Positions 1-6,782 of a stretch of 7,408 nucleotides of DNA are shown here, in pieces (position 1 is the first letter of the stretch; the number at the start of each line of letters is the position of its first letter). A model generated the notes under the pieces. It was given only the letters and a program-made list of their open reading frames with translations. It was not told the origin of the DNA and searched no databases. Position numbers and translations under genes: made by a program. The stretch comes from Prevotella sp. UBA746. GTDB taxonomy: Bacteria > Bacteroidota > Bacteroidia > Bacteroidales > Bacteroidaceae. Where the stretch lies: positions 27,481 to 34,888 of the forward strand of contig DBKQ01000021.1 of NCBI GenBank assembly GCA_002298545.1, given 5' to 3'.

Positions 1-174
1 TAACGGTAGTTACAACACCTGCATCCGGCATAAATTCTCCCCCTCATACAAGCACAACACAATAGAGTTTACCACTCTTAGTTCCTGATGAACCTAAAGT
101 AGGGTCTATCTCTTACTGAAAAAAAATAAAGTATTTCCACTTTTTGGCTTTTTTAGTTAAAGAAAACAAAATGC

Positions 175-206
175 TTTGTCATATTGTAACATAAAACATA
201 TATTTG
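175..206 (+). promoter_or_regulatory. Bacteroidetes-type promoter of the secreted-protein operon
   Basis: A -33 element TTTG at 175-178 is followed after exactly 20 nt by TATATTTG at 199-206, a full match to the Bacteroidetes -7 consensus TAnnTTTG. A-rich and T-rich tracts at 120-172 could help as an upstream element. Transcription would begin near 213, giving a leader of about 65 nt before the ATG at 279. The element match is seen directly; the start site is inferred from the usual spacing. Confidence 0.72.
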
Positions 207-278
207 CAAAATAATTCTAACAAGAAAGACAAGAGAGTTAATACACCAATGTTCTAATTTTTAAATCTAAGTATCAAG

Positions 279-1562
279 ATGAAAAATCTGTTCATTACTG
301 CCTTATTGACTACGGCATGCACACTTGGAGCATCGGCGCAAAGTATTGAAGTTACTGACACACAGGGACTGACGTACAAATTTGCCGCCGATAGGGTTAA
401 GGACATTTCCTTTACCAAGACTACTGCAGCCGATGTTATCAACTTCAGCAAAGTGGAAGCCCGAGCATATTCTTCGGGTGCCGTGGAAGCTGAATTTACC
501 TCCGAAGACAACAAGAAAAGTGTTACGCTATGGATTGTTGGTCCGTCGATGGGCAAATACCTCTACGACGGAGTATACAACGTGGAAACAACGAGCAACG
601 CTATGACTATCGATGCCGACAAGAACTATTCTTTCGTAACGCAAGACAACAAGAAAACCGCACTCAAGTCGGGAACAATGACTGTTGCCTCTACGGGAAA
701 GGATTACACCATCACATTTGATCTTACCCTTGAGGACGACACCGAGCTAAAGGGAAAATACGTGGGACAGATGCCGGGCTACGTGGGCAAGGACTTCACT
801 CTGAATACCTGTCAGGAACCGAAGGTGAAGACTACCGAGGTGAATGATTATGTTGACGGCGAATTCTATTTCAATATGAACGACGAGTCGTGGAGCTACG
901 AGATGGCACTCGACTTCTATTCTGCTGCCGGTTCGGCTAAACTGCCGGCTGGTACTTATACTTATTCTGACGACAAGACGGCTGGCACTTTCAGCTCGCG
1001 CAGCTATCTCGACATCTATAACCCGAGTAATTCATACAAGTTTGCGGCTGGAAGCACGGTAACCGTGGCTTACGATGGCGACAACATCTCTCTGCAGATG
1101 AATCTCATTACCACCGACGGCCGCAAGATTGACATGAAATACGAGGGAAAAATCACTTTTCCAGAAGTGGCGCAGACTAAACAGACGGTGGCGCTCGCTA
1201 CATCGGCAACTCCAAAGGTGATTGACAACAACGGACGCGTGGACGGAGAATTCTACACTAAATTCAACGATGCTAACTGGAACTACGAGATGGCTATCGA
1301 CTTCTTCGCTAACTCTACCGAAACGAAAATACCGGCAGGTAAATATACTTTTTCTGCCGACAATACACCGGGCACCTTCGGAAGCAAGAGCTATTGCGAC
1401 CTGTATACACCGAATCTGGGCAACTGCCGCTTTGCCGAGGGTAGCACCGTGGACGTTTCTTATTCGGGCGATAATATCGTGATGGACTTCAACCTTATTC
1501 TCGACGGCAAGGACTATATCCTGACGATGAAATACGAGGGACCTGTCACTTATGAATTCTAA
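279..1562 (+). CDS. Secreted beta-repeat protein, function unknown (operon gene 1)
   Basis: A 427-aa exported protein that I cannot assign to a named family. Residues 1-20 form a signal peptide (basic start, hydrophobic core, cleavage after Ala-Ser-Ala20). Residues 22-45 are a short beta module (V-T-D-T-Q-G ... D-R-V-K-D-I-S-F) resembling those in the next two genes. The rest is internally repeated. Residues 192-294 and 321-427 are clear copies sharing V-D-G-E-F-Y, N-Y/S-Y-E-M-A, P-A-G-x-Y-T, G-T-F, F-A-x-G-S-T-V and M-K-Y-E-G; residues about 70-170 look like a third, decayed copy. Content is rich in Gly, Asp, Thr and aromatic residues, as in extracellular beta-sandwich or barrel proteins. 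A Cys at 14 is too early and in poor context for a convincing lipobox. The start sits about 70 nt below a good promoter. It leads an operon with a 20-nt gap to the next gene. Surface or periplasmic location is inferred. Confidence 0.85.
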   Translation: MKNLFITALLTTACTLGASAQSIEVTDTQGLTYKFAADRVKDISFTKTTAADVINFSKVEARAYSSGAVEAEFTSEDNKKSVTLWIVGPSMGKYLYDGVYNVETTSNAMTIDADKNYSFVTQDNKKTALKSGTMTVASTGKDYTITFDLTLEDDTELKGKYVGQMPGYVGKDFTLNTCQEPKVKTTEVNDYVDGEFYFNMNDESWSYEMALDFYSAAGSAKLPAGTYTYSDDKTAGTFSSRSYLDIYNPSNSYKFAAGSTVTVAYDGDNISLQMNLITTDGRKIDMKYEGKITFPEVAQTKQTVALATSATPKVIDNNGRVDGEFYTKFNDANWNYEMAIDFFANSTETKIPAGKYTFSADNTPGTFGSKSYCDLYTPNLGNCRFAEGSTVDVSYSGDNIVMDFNLILDGKDYILTMKYEGPVTYEF

Positions 1563-1582
1563 CATAAAAAACATAGATTGAT

Positions 1583-2071
1583 ATGAAAAACTTTATTATA
1601 ACTCTCCTCGCCGTATTCGCTACGACAACGGCGGCTATGGCTCTGCCAACCGACAAGACGTTCACTATGCATGTGAATACTGCCGACGGAAAGACGGTGG
1701 ACTATAAGTTTAGCATGGAACCGGTGGTTACGTTCAACGAGGGCGAGATGACAATAGCTTCGTTTGCAAAGGATGACCTCAAGCTGGTTATCGACAACGT
1801 TACTAACATCACTTTTACGTATACGGAGACTTCGGCTATCGCCAATACTCTGGTTAATGGTTCTAATATGAAAATTTCTGCCACTGCCGGCGGCATCAGC
1901 ATCACAGGAATGAAGCCTAACGGCAAAGTGGCTGTGTTCGACGCAAGCGGAAAGCAGGTGGCTGCGGCTTACTCTGATGCTAACGGAAATGTTTCCGTTG
2001 ATATGGGAAATTCGGGAAAGGGCGTGTTCGTGGTTAACACTCCCGACAACTCTTTTAAATTCATAAAATAA
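1583..2071 (+). CDS. Small secreted protein with T9SS sorting-domain-like C-terminus (operon gene 2)
   Basis: A 162-aa exported protein. The signal peptide is residues 1-20 (cleavage after Ala-Met-Ala). Residues 26-78 form a complete example of a short beta module common in Bacteroidales secreted proteins: a hydrophobic strand, a D-G turn, a V-V-T-F strand, then a second half ending D-N-V-T-N-I-T-F. Residues 96-162 resemble a type IX secretion C-terminal sorting domain: V-A-V-F-D-A-S-G-K-Q-V near 116-126, G-N-V-S-V-D near 135-140, G-V-F-V-V-N near 147-152 and a final F-K-F-I-K. There is no other domain between them, so the protein is little more than a leader module plus the tail. It lies 20 nt after gene 1 and 12 nt before gene 3, so co-transcription is very likely. 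Whether the tail really directs T9SS export or is an unrelated look-alike cannot be settled here; no T9SS components are in the window. Confidence 0.82.
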   Translation: MKNFIITLLAVFATTTAAMALPTDKTFTMHVNTADGKTVDYKFSMEPVVTFNEGEMTIASFAKDDLKLVIDNVTNITFTYTETSAIANTLVNGSNMKISATAGGISITGMKPNGKVAVFDASGKQVAAAYSDANGNVSVDMGNSGKGVFVVNTPDNSFKFIK

Positions 2072-2083
2072 TTTTCTCGCGAT

Positions 2084-3769
2084 ATGAAAAGAACTTTATT
2101 GGCAGCATGGGCGGTGGCTGCGGCTACTTCGCTCTTTGCACAGAATTATCAGGTGGTTGTTACTTCTACCGACGGAGAGCGCAAGGTGTTTGCTACTAAC
2201 GACGTGGCAAGCATCAAATTCAAGGACGCTCCTGTTTACAAGGAGGCTAACACGTTTATCAGTGGTATATACAGTCCTTATGCTGAGAATGCTCTTTATG
2301 ACATTACTATAGGAACGGAAGAACCCGACGAGGAGGGAGAACCGGCAACTGTCGGCGGGTTCCAGATCGGACTCTCCATGTATGCTCCGCTCAGCGCCGA
2401 GGCTCAGAATGCTGTTCTGCCCGACGGCTACTACAGGGTGGGCAGCGGTACGTCTTCTTACACTATCAGCGCCACCAACTCCGCTATGTGGATAAGGTTT
2501 GCCGAAGGCTCTGACGGCACGACGGTAAGCATGATTGTTGACGGTACGGTTGACGTGAAGCACGACGGACAGAATTATGACATGCGCATAGAACTTGACT
2601 TGCTCGACGGTACTCATGTTGATGCTTCTTACTATGGACCAATGACGTTTAAAGTGGGGGCTTCGGGATCTACGGATTTTGAAGAGGACCAGAATGTTTC
2701 CTTTACCGAAGGACAAGGAAGGGTGTGGGCTAACTGGTTTAACCCGTTCTCTGACGATGCCGCTCTGCAGTTCTTCACCGGAAAATTCACAAGCGACGGA
2801 ACGCAGACTGAGGGATATTATCTCTATCTGCCTGTGTTTATGAATAAGGACGAAAGCCGCGATGCTACTTGGACACCTGTTATTCCTGACGGTACGTACA
2901 AGATTGATCCGCGCGACTTCGTGAGCGGACAGACTTATCTGCCTAACACCTTGCAGAAGGGCGCTAATCTCGATATCTTCGGCTCTACTACGGCTATTGG
3001 CTCTTACATGACGTATCTTGCTGCCGACGGACGCTTGCAGATGGCTCTCATTACTGACGGCGAGATGACGGTTTCGGAAAACGGTAAGAAGTTCCAGTTT
3101 GACTTTACGGCGAAGAACGGTATTAAGATTTCAGGTTCTTATAACAACAAGCCGTATATCGTGAACATGATTAACAACAGCAACAAACCGGAATTCCCGG
3201 ACGGACTGACGGCTGACTACGAATTGAAGAAGTTCCCGGATAATGCCGTTGCTATTGACTATAAGATGGGCGACTATATCGTTAGCGGACTGAACTCGCA
3301 TATTCTGATGTTTACCGACCCGGATATGAAACAGGGAGACTATCTTGAACTCGATCTCTTCTCTGACTCTGAGGATCTGAAAGACGGTGTTTATACTTTC
3401 AACAACTCTCTTGAAGATATGTCGGGCATCAAGGGCTCTGTGAATTATCAGGGAAATATCGTCTACTCATGGTATGGCGACCTCGACTCTACCGACGACG
3501 AGGGATACCAGAGCATCCTGGCTCCTGTTTCAGGCGGCACGCTCACGGTATCTACTGTTGAGGGTAATACAAAGAAGTTTGATTTCGACCTCCTCGACTT
3601 GAAGGGTAACAGAATTACAGGTACGCTGACAAAAACTCTGAACTATTTCTCCGACTCTGATATAAACGAGGCTAAGATTGAGCGCAACCGCTCACGTATC
3701 GGAAAGGTTAAGCGCAACTGGGGAAAGAGGGATATGAATCTGTCTCGCTCGCTGATGATTCGCAAATAA
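2084..3769 (+). CDS. Large secreted beta-repeat protein with basic tail, function unknown (operon gene 3)
   Basis: A 561-aa exported protein, distantly similar to gene 1 of the operon. The signal peptide is residues 1-19 (cleavage after Leu-Phe-Ala, mature start Gln-Asn-Tyr). Residues 22-46 repeat the short leader module (V-V-V-T-S-T-D-G ... N-D-V-A-S-I-K-F). Three diverged repeats follow, at about 56-189, 209-359 and 372-519. Each contains a P-D-G-x-Y or K-D-G-V-Y turn, a later strand block of the type G-x-M/L-T-V-S, and an ending built on a D-G/N-G turn followed by I-x-G-x-Y or I-T-G-T-L strands. The body is acidic, but the last 30 residues (532-561) are strongly basic, with 11 Lys/Arg and only 2 acidic residues. 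It begins 12 nt after gene 2 and ends 34 nt before a strong terminator hairpin. I see no catalytic motif. A role as adhesin, binding or structural surface protein is possible but unproven. Confidence 0.85.
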   Translation: MKRTLLAAWAVAAATSLFAQNYQVVVTSTDGERKVFATNDVASIKFKDAPVYKEANTFISGIYSPYAENALYDITIGTEEPDEEGEPATVGGFQIGLSMYAPLSAEAQNAVLPDGYYRVGSGTSSYTISATNSAMWIRFAEGSDGTTVSMIVDGTVDVKHDGQNYDMRIELDLLDGTHVDASYYGPMTFKVGASGSTDFEEDQNVSFTEGQGRVWANWFNPFSDDAALQFFTGKFTSDGTQTEGYYLYLPVFMNKDESRDATWTPVIPDGTYKIDPRDFVSGQTYLPNTLQKGANLDIFGSTTAIGSYMTYLAADGRLQMALITDGEMTVSENGKKFQFDFTAKNGIKISGSYNNKPYIVNMINNSNKPEFPDGLTADYELKKFPDNAVAIDYKMGDYIVSGLNSHILMFTDPDMKQGDYLELDLFSDSEDLKDGVYTFNNSLEDMSGIKGSVNYQGNIVYSWYGDLDSTDDEGYQSILAPVSGGTLTVSTVEGNTKKFDFDLLDLKGNRITGTLTKTLNYFSDSDINEAKIERNRSRIGKVKRNWGKRDMNLSRSLMIRK

Positions 3770-3803
3770 GGCGAAATGAAATGATATTGAATTTATGAAA
3801 TAG

Positions 3804-3846
3804 AAAAATGCCCATAACCGGTAGTTAGCTGGTTATGGGCATTTTT
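3804..3846. terminator. Bidirectional intrinsic terminator
   Basis: A perfect 16-bp stem (3804-3819 paired with 3831-3846) encloses an 11-nt loop. Its core is TGCCCATAACC/GGTTATGGGCA, flanked by five A on the left and five T on the right, so both strands give a hairpin plus U-run. It lies 34 nt beyond the stop of the secreted-protein operon and 16 nt beyond the stop of the convergent trxB, so it can end both transcripts. Confidence 0.93.
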
Positions 3847-3862
3847 ATTTTGTATTATTTTC

Positions 3863-4795
3863 TTATTTATTCATCAGATATCTCTCGGCTTCGAGTGCTG
3901 CCTTGCAACCGCTTGCAGCTGCTGTGATTGCCTGGCGGTAAACAGGGTCGGCAACGTCGCCGGCTACGAAGATACCAGGAATCTTGGTGAGCGGTGTGTT
4001 GTTAATGGTCTTGATATAGCCCACCTCATCGGTCTCGAGCCAATCCTTGAAGACGTCGGAGTTTGGCTTATGACCGATGGCGAGGAAGAACCCGTCTATC
4101 TGGATATCCACTTTCTCCTCGTCCGGCTCGCCCTTGCGCTTAACAAGGTGTGCACCCTCCACGCCGTTCTCGCCAAACAGACCGATGGTGTTGTGCTCAA
4201 AGAGTACTTCGATGTTCTCGGTGTTCATTACTCTCTCCTGCATCACCTTTGAGGCACGCAGGAAAGGTTTTCTTACTATTAGGTAAACCTTCTTTGCCAG
4301 TCCGGCAAGATACAGGGCATCCTCGCATGCCGTGTCGCCGCCGCCAACCACGGCTACGGTCTTCTTGCGATAGAAGAAGCCGTCGCAGGTGGCACATGCC
4401 GACACGCCCATACCGTTGTATTTCTGCTCGTCGGGGAGTCCGAGATATTTTGCCGAAGCACCGGTGGCGATAATCACGGTGTCTGCCTCCAGTTCCGTTC
4501 CGTCGTCGGTGGTAACCTTGTATGGAGCCTTGCTGAAGTCCACTTTTGTTATCTCGCCGTCGCGGATGTCGGCACCGAAGCGTTCCGCCTGTTCGCGGAT
4601 ATCGTTCATCATCTGTCCGCCCATCACTCCCTCGGGATAGCCAGGGAAGTTCTCTACCATTGTGGTCTGTGTCAGCTGACCGCCGGTGAGCAGTCCGCAA
4701 TATTCCACAGGCTTCAGGTTTGCCCTCGAAGCATATATGGCAGCGGTATATCCTGCAGGACCGCTACCGATAATCAAGCATTTTACGTGTTCCAT
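3863..4795 (-). CDS. trxB: Thioredoxin reductase (NADPH, FAD), low-molecular-weight type
   Basis: Cytoplasmic flavoenzyme that passes electrons from NADPH through FAD and a redox disulfide to thioredoxin (EC 1.8.1.9). Its 310 aa match the family length. The FAD-binding motif G-S-G-P-A-G is at residues 10-15. The redox pair C-A-T-C is at 134-137, followed by the expected Asp138. The NADPH-binding glycine motif G-G-G-D-T-A is at 151-156, and the C-terminal FAD motif A-G-D-V is at 278-281, followed by Y-R-Q-A-I-T-A-A. The 2'-phosphate-binding motif usually written H-R-R-x-x-x-R reads V-R-K-x-x-x-R at 174-180: basic residues are kept, but the His is lost. The start is 2 nt beyond the stop of the upstream peroxidase gene, so translation is probably coupled. 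Oddly for an operon, no thioredoxin gene is adjacent. Identification is firm; the coupling is inferred from spacing. Confidence 0.97.
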   Translation of the reverse strand: MEHVKCLIIGSGPAGYTAAIYASRANLKPVEYCGLLTGGQLTQTTMVENFPGYPEGVMGGQMMNDIREQAERFGADIRDGEITKVDFSKAPYKVTTDDGTELEADTVIIATGASAKYLGLPDEQKYNGMGVSACATCDGFFYRKKTVAVVGGGDTACEDALYLAGLAKKVYLIVRKPFLRASKVMQERVMNTENIEVLFEHNTIGLFGENGVEGAHLVKRKGEPDEEKVDIQIDGFFLAIGHKPNSDVFKDWLETDEVGYIKTINNTPLTKIPGIFVAGDVADPVYRQAITAAASGCKAALEAERYLMNK

Positions 4796-4797
4796 AA

Positions 4798-5346
4798 TTA
4801 CAGCAGTTCTTCTATCTTCTTTGCTATATTCTCTATGCTCTCTGTCGGCTCAAAGCGCTCTACTACCATTCCGTATTTGTTTACGAGGAATTTGGTGAAG
4901 TTCCATTTTATGTCTGCCTTTTCCTTATAGTCTGGGTCTTCTTTCGAGAGCATCTCGTCGAGAACCTTTGTCAGCGGGTGATTCTCGTCCCATCCGGCAA
5001 AGCCCTTCTGCGAAGTAAGGAATTTATAGAGTGGGTCGGCATCAGGTCCGTTCACCTTCACCTTTTTGAAGCGTGGGAACTCCGTGCCGTAGTTCAGTTT
5101 GCAGAACTCATGAATTGATTCGTCTGTGCCTGGAGCCTGCTGTCCGAACTGGTTGCAAGGGAAATCGAGGATCTCGAATCCCTGACTGTGATATTTCTCG
5201 TAAAGTTTCTCCAATTCCTCATACTGCGGTGTGAATCCGCATTTTGTGGCTGTGTTGACAATCAGTAATACCTCGTTGGCATACTCCTTCAGAGCTACCA
5301 TCTTTCCTTTTCTGTCTTTAACCGAAAAGTCAAATACCGTATTCAT
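4798..5346 (-). CDS. Glutathione-peroxidase-family thiol peroxidase (probably thioredoxin-dependent)
   Basis: A 182-aa peroxidase of the Gpx family, in the thioredoxin fold, reducing hydrogen peroxide and organic or lipid hydroperoxides. The peroxidatic residue is Cys36 in N-T-A-T-K-C-G-F-T (cysteine, not selenocysteine; no in-frame TGA). The rest of the catalytic tetrad is visible as Gln70 in N-Q-F-G-Q-Q and Trp148-Asn149 in K-W-N-F. Cys82 (E-F-C-K-L) falls in the helix where two-cysteine Gpx enzymes carry the resolving cysteine. Such enzymes use thioredoxin rather than glutathione, which fits the thioredoxin reductase gene 2 nt downstream. The usual Q-E-P-G after the catalytic Gln is Q-A-P-G here. 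No signal peptide is seen, so it is cytoplasmic. The ATG is preceded by an A-rich AAAGGATAAAG-type leader. Family assignment is firm; thioredoxin dependence is inferred from Cys82 and context. Confidence 0.95.
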   Translation of the reverse strand: MNTVFDFSVKDRKGKMVALKEYANEVLLIVNTATKCGFTPQYEELEKLYEKYHSQGFEILDFPCNQFGQQAPGTDESIHEFCKLNYGTEFPRFKKVKVNGPDADPLYKFLTSQKGFAGWDENHPLTKVLDEMLSKEDPDYKEKADIKWNFTKFLVNKYGMVVERFEPTESIENIAKKIEELL

Positions 5347-5455
5347 TTTTCTTTATCCTTTGTTTGTTATGTTTTTATTTGTCTATTTGTCGTTTTGCAT
5401 TCTGCCTTTTATCTTTCTTCTCTCAAGAAGTAAGGCACATGGGCATTTACTCTTG

Positions 5456-5463
5456 CAAAATTA
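5456..5463 (-). promoter_or_regulatory. Possible -7 promoter element for the gpx-trxB operon
   Basis: Read on the minus strand this is TAATTTTG, a full match to TAnnTTTG, 110 nt upstream of the peroxidase ATG. I find no matching TTTG 19-21 nt further upstream, so only half of the usual promoter is present. The 166-base gap at 5347-5512 otherwise holds AT-rich sequence with no gene. Confidence 0.4.
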
Positions 5464-5512
5464 CTCATTTAAATTGAAAACCGATAACCGACGGTGGATA
5501 ATTTGAGTTTTT

Positions 5513-6532
5513 TTACAAACCGAAGTCCATTGTCGCCGCTGTTTTCTCTACTGCCCTCTCTGTTTTGTCGGGCAGATTGCAGAAGAAATCTATCTTACCG
5601 CCAAGCTTCTTCTCGAGCTCGGAGATGGAGATGGCGTAACCCCTGAGATTATCGCTGCCGTGATTGACATTGGTATGTTCAAACCAAAAGGCAATGCCTG
5701 AATACACGTTTAAGTCGGTGCGTTTCCATACTATTGCCGAATAGAAATATTTTGGAACTATCATTTTGCCGTCTATGCGTGTCAATATTTGGTCTTCGCG
5801 GTCTATTGTACCTCCTTTGCATATAAAGAGAGTGTCGTTTTTTCCAAATTTGTTACTGCTCGTGCTTGCAAAGTTATGTATGAAGTTTTCCATCGTGAGC
5901 CATATTCCGCTATTCTTTCCATTCACTTTCTGACTGCCGTTGAATGCACTGTACTGCGGCTGCATGTTGGTGATATAAAATGTCTGTTTGTTTATGGCAT
6001 TGCTGTATGTACGGTCATTGGAGTTGCAGATATGTCCATGGTCAAAACCTCTTGCCGCATGAATATAGCAATGTTCCGCACCATTCATATTATCGGTATA
6101 ATGCCAATAGTCATCAAGTGTCAAATTGCTCAAATCAAAAAAATAGTTTGAATTTGTCGATGTTTCTGAAATGTTGTAATCTCCGCTCCATCTACTTCCG
6201 CTACCCGATATATTCTTTTTCGTCAGAATATAGCACGACCAGCGGTTTGCCTTCAAGTCCTTGTCCCACTCCACACAGTAATTCACGCCGTCCTTATCAA
6301 ACGACTTGTCGCTTGTCCGGTATACGATAAACTGACTGTTGCCTCCTTGCAGATGCGGCACTTCGATGCGTGTGGCAGCCTGGTCGGTATATGCTGTGTT
6401 TCTGTTGTCGTTACGCTCCGTGGCTCCTCCGTTGCCTCCTCCATTGTCATCGTTGCCACAGGCGGTAAACGACAGGAGCACTATTGTGGAATATAGGAGC
6501 TTCTTTACATTTAAAATCTTTGTAAAAATCAT
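5513..6532 (-). CDS. DNA/RNA non-specific endonuclease lipoprotein
   Basis: A 339-aa nuclease of the EndoG/Serratia-nuclease (beta-beta-alpha-metal) family, which cuts DNA and RNA using one metal ion. The start chosen is the ATG at 6532. It gives a normal lipoprotein signal (N-V-K-K, hydrophobic core, S-F-T-A-Cys25), whereas the in-frame ATG at 6595 would add 21 charged residues ahead of it. After Cys25 comes G-N-D-D-N and a Gly-rich linker, the acidic kind of start linked to surface display in Bacteroidetes. The active-site block is at 163-174: F-D-H-G-H-I-C-N-S-N-D-R, with His167 as the expected general base. It is followed by T-F-Y-I-T-N-M-Q-P-Q and Asn198 in S-A-F-N, the expected metal ligand. 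The C-terminal F-F-C-N-L-P-D block also fits the family. The usual D-R-G-H is D-H-G-H. A role in nutrient scavenging from nucleic acids or DNA trap degradation is inferred. It appears monocistronic. Confidence 0.93.
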   Translation of the reverse strand: MIFTKILNVKKLLYSTIVLLSFTACGNDDNGGGNGGATERNDNRNTAYTDQAATRIEVPHLQGGNSQFIVYRTSDKSFDKDGVNYCVEWDKDLKANRWSCYILTKKNISGSGSRWSGDYNISETSTNSNYFFDLSNLTLDDYWHYTDNMNGAEHCYIHAARGFDHGHICNSNDRTYSNAINKQTFYITNMQPQYSAFNGSQKVNGKNSGIWLTMENFIHNFASTSSNKFGKNDTLFICKGGTIDREDQILTRIDGKMIVPKYFYSAIVWKRTDLNVYSGIAFWFEHTNVNHGSDNLRGYAISISELEKKLGGKIDFFCNLPDKTERAVEKTAATMDFGL

Positions 6533-6645
6533 AATTGTCTTGTCTTTTCTTCTTAAATCATTTGGTTCTTTGAACTTTTTACTTCCCCTCATCAATCTTC
6601 TTATTACATACTAAACTTTCTGATTTATATTCTTCCCCTCTCCCG

Positions 6646-6664
6646 TCTCCCCTTCCAGGGGAGA
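6646..6664. repeat. GC-rich hairpin
   Basis: TCTCCCC at 6646-6652 pairs perfectly with GGGGAGA at 6658-6664 across a 5-nt loop TTCCA. It overlaps the left arm of the larger inverted repeat. It would lie in the nuclease leader RNA if transcription begins near 6776. There is no U-run after it on either strand, so it is not a standard terminator. Confidence 0.5.
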
Positions 6665-6721
6665 AGCAGTTTCTCTTTCTGCTTGAGGACAGATACCTTG
6701 GGTAATAACAACATTTGCCTG

Positions 6722-6758
6722 TCGAATTATTAACGACTCGTTTTCGAATAATTAACGA
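6722..6758. repeat. Pair of 15-bp direct repeats, period 22
   Basis: TCGAATTATTAACGA at 6722-6736 and TCGAATAATTAACGA at 6744-6758 differ at one base. The start-to-start spacing of 22 bp is about two helical turns, as for a protein binding the same DNA face twice. They lie 25-61 bp downstream of the promoter-like element at 6783-6790 on the minus strand, a position suited to an operator controlling the nuclease gene. The repeat is seen directly; the operator role is inference. Confidence 0.55.
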
Positions 6759-6782
6759 GCAATATGCAAATTTTATAGCAAT

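Noticed and set aside
64..78. AGAGT/ACTCT 5-bp hairpin near the left edge.
   Set aside because: Short, with no T-run following; likely chance.
1..88. Short open stretches at the left edge: plus frames ending at 65 and 88, and a minus-strand ATG at 33 preceded by an AGGGGGAG-like site.
   Set aside because: Too little sequence remains to tell a gene end or start from chance, and none of the peptides is recognisable. A real gene could begin on the minus strand at 33, but the window cuts it after about ten codons.
1032..1574. 180-codon minus-strand open frame.
   Set aside because: It lies antisense inside the well-supported repeat region of operon gene 1, with no domain-like pattern; a shadow of biased codon use.
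2096..2716. 206-codon minus-strand open frame.
   Set aside because: Antisense to operon gene 3, whose signal peptide and repeats are clear; the composition is rich in Arg, Ser and His without motifs.
4197..4700. 167-codon minus-strand open frame in another frame of trxB.
   Set aside because: Arg-rich out-of-frame translation of a gene with all thioredoxin reductase motifs in the true frame.
5478..5512. Possible terminator after the nuclease stop.
   Set aside because: Only a 4-bp stem (ACCG/CGGT) with a short T-run can be formed, too weak to call.
6533..6595. Longer nuclease start at 6595.
   Set aside because: It would place 21 mostly charged residues ahead of a normal lipoprotein signal; the A-rich AAGAAAAGACAAGACAA segment before 6532 looks like a leader.
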